Of a stretch of DNA of 64,000 nt, positions 63,212-64,000 are shown in pieces. The notes under the pieces were generated by a model. That model was not told the DNA's origin, searched no databases, and worked only from the letters and a program-made list of their open reading frames with translations. Location: assembly GCF_900141735.1 (NCBI RefSeq), contig NZ_FQYO01000002.1, forward strand, positions 248,001-312,000, read 5' to 3'. Position 1 is the first letter of the stretch, and the number at the start of each line of letters is the position of its first letter. Made by a program: the position numbers and the translations under genes. Origin of the DNA: Wenxinia saemankumensis (GTDB lineage: Bacteria; Pseudomonadota; Alphaproteobacteria; Rhodobacterales; Rhodobacteraceae).

Positions 63212-64000
63212 ATGCCACGGATCGCCTGCATCGGCGAAGCGATGATCGAACTCGTGCCCGAGGGCGCCGAGCGGGCGCGGCTCGGCGTGGCGGGGGACAC
63301 GCTCAACGTCGCGGTCTACCTCGCCCGGCTGCTGCGCGGCACGGGCTGGTCGGTCGATTACATGACCGCCCTCGGCACCGACGCCTTCTCGGACCGGATC
63401 GCGGGGGCCGTCGCCGCCCACGGGATCGGCACCGGCGCGATCGAGCGTCGGCCGGACAAGGGGCCGGGCCTCTACGCCATCTCCACCGACGCGGCGGGCG
63501 AACGCAGTTTCACCTACTGGCGGTCGGACAGCGCGGCGCGCACGCTCTTCGCCGCGCCGGGGCAGGTCGGCCTCGACCGCCTCGCGGGCTACGACCTCGT
63601 GCTGCTCTCCGGCATCAGCCTCGCCATCCTCCCGGCCGAGCGGCGCGCCGCCCTCACGCGGGCCCTCGCCGGGGCGCGGCAGGGCGGCACCCGCATCGCC
63701 TATGACAGCAATCACCGCCCGCGCCTGTGGGAAAGCGCGGCCGCCGCCCGCGACGCCAACGACGCGGTCTGGGCGGTGACGGACATCGCGCTGCCCTCGC
63801 TAGACGACGAGCGGGCGATCCATGCGGATGCGGACGAGGCGGCGGTCCTGGCCCGGCTCCGGGCGCGCGGCCTGACCGAGGGGGCGCTGAAGCGGGGGGC
63901 CGCCGGCCCGGTCGCGCTCGATCCCGATGTCGTGGCCGGCCCCTTCGCCCCGGCCCCGTCGGTGGTGGACACGACGGCGGCGGGCGACAGTTTCGATGCC
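63212..64000 (+). CDS. kdgK: PfkB-family sugar kinase, probably 2-keto-3-deoxygluconate kinase; 3' end cut
   Basis: The visible 263 codons begin MPRIACIGEAMIELVPEG and contain the PfkB Gly-rich site GVAGDTLNVAVYLAR and the ATP/anion-hole motif DTTAAGDSFDA near the window end. The sequence pattern (GVAGDTLN, YDSNHRPRLW) fits KDG kinases of the Entner-Doudoroff/uronate pathway. The ORF runs past 64000. Confidence 0.86.
   Translation, partial: MPRIACIGEAMIELVPEGAERARLGVAGDTLNVAVYLARLLRGTGWSVDYMTALGTDAFSDRIAGAVAAHGIGTGAIERRPDKGPGLYAISTDAAGERSFTYWRSDSAARTLFAAPGQVGLDRLAGYDLVLLSGISLAILPAERRAALTRALAGARQGGTRIAYDSNHRPRLWESAAAARDANDAVWAVTDIALPSLDDERAIHADADEAAVLARLRARGLTEGALKRGAAGPVALDPDVVAGPFAPAPSVVDTTAAGDSFDA

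Overview
The window is a visibly GC-rich chromosomal segment from an alphaproteobacterium, most likely a member of the Rhodobacterales (Rhodobacteraceae/Paracoccaceae). Evidence for this is the str-S10-spc-alpha ribosomal cluster without rpsD in the alpha part, a GcrA cell-cycle regulator, an aap/bzt-type amino-acid ABC transporter, a DUF6478 protein, a FYDLN_acid/TIGR02300 protein, and recurrent promoters of the TTGnnn-17-weak -10 type. Genus cannot be fixed from the sequence alone.

Layout. 1-20950: end of tuf, then the ribosomal protein genes rpsJ to rplQ with secY, adk and rpoA. The gene order is canonical, but the cluster is cut by islands: a DUF2200 gene between rplW and rplB, a 3.4 kb island (muramidase-like protein, 2OG-Fe oxygenase-like protein, CurA-type oxidoreductase, Doc-type toxin with antitoxin) between rplP and rpmC, a cassette of palindromic repeats between rplR and rpsE, and a PNPOx-like gene between rpmD and rplO. 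Intrinsic terminators and new promoters accompany most breaks, so the cluster probably runs as five or more transcription units.

20950-31480: a luxR-luxI quorum-sensing pair; a tightly overlapping operon rarA, Cys-rich protein, crcB, rluC-type pseudouridine synthase, ATP12 chaperone; then the aapJQMP transporter, whose first permease has an extra periplasmic insert that resembles part of its own substrate-binding protein.

31490-49350: mostly minus-strand housekeeping genes. They include yidC-engB-argB-ferredoxin-like-sixA, an EAL protein, ttcA, an LLM flavin enzyme, accD-folC, a DUF6478 group, an HDAC-family hydrolase, an M48 lipoprotein protease and a PAQR membrane protein.

49350-58110: Tat-exported MsrB, RimO, a MscS channel, an EEP nuclease-like protein, GcrA, an ABC-2 permease, and argD-argF. 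argD is preceded by a 12-codon leader ORF ending in four Arg codons, a candidate arginine attenuator.

58110-64000: a GH13 alpha-glucosidase, a Cys-rich hypothetical protein, a GntR/FCD regulator with a perfect operator-like palindrome, a YgjP-type metalloprotease, a FYDLN-acid protein, tRNA-Ala(GGC), a 350 bp array of degenerate 86-88 bp tandem repeats directly downstream of the tRNA, and the start of a PfkB sugar kinase (kdgK-like) that runs off the window.

The most interesting candidates are the Arg leader peptide, the permease with a binding-protein-like insert, the tRNA-adjacent tandem array, and the transposition-like palindromic repeats inside the ribosomal cluster. All functional assignments come from reading translations by eye; no database search was run.
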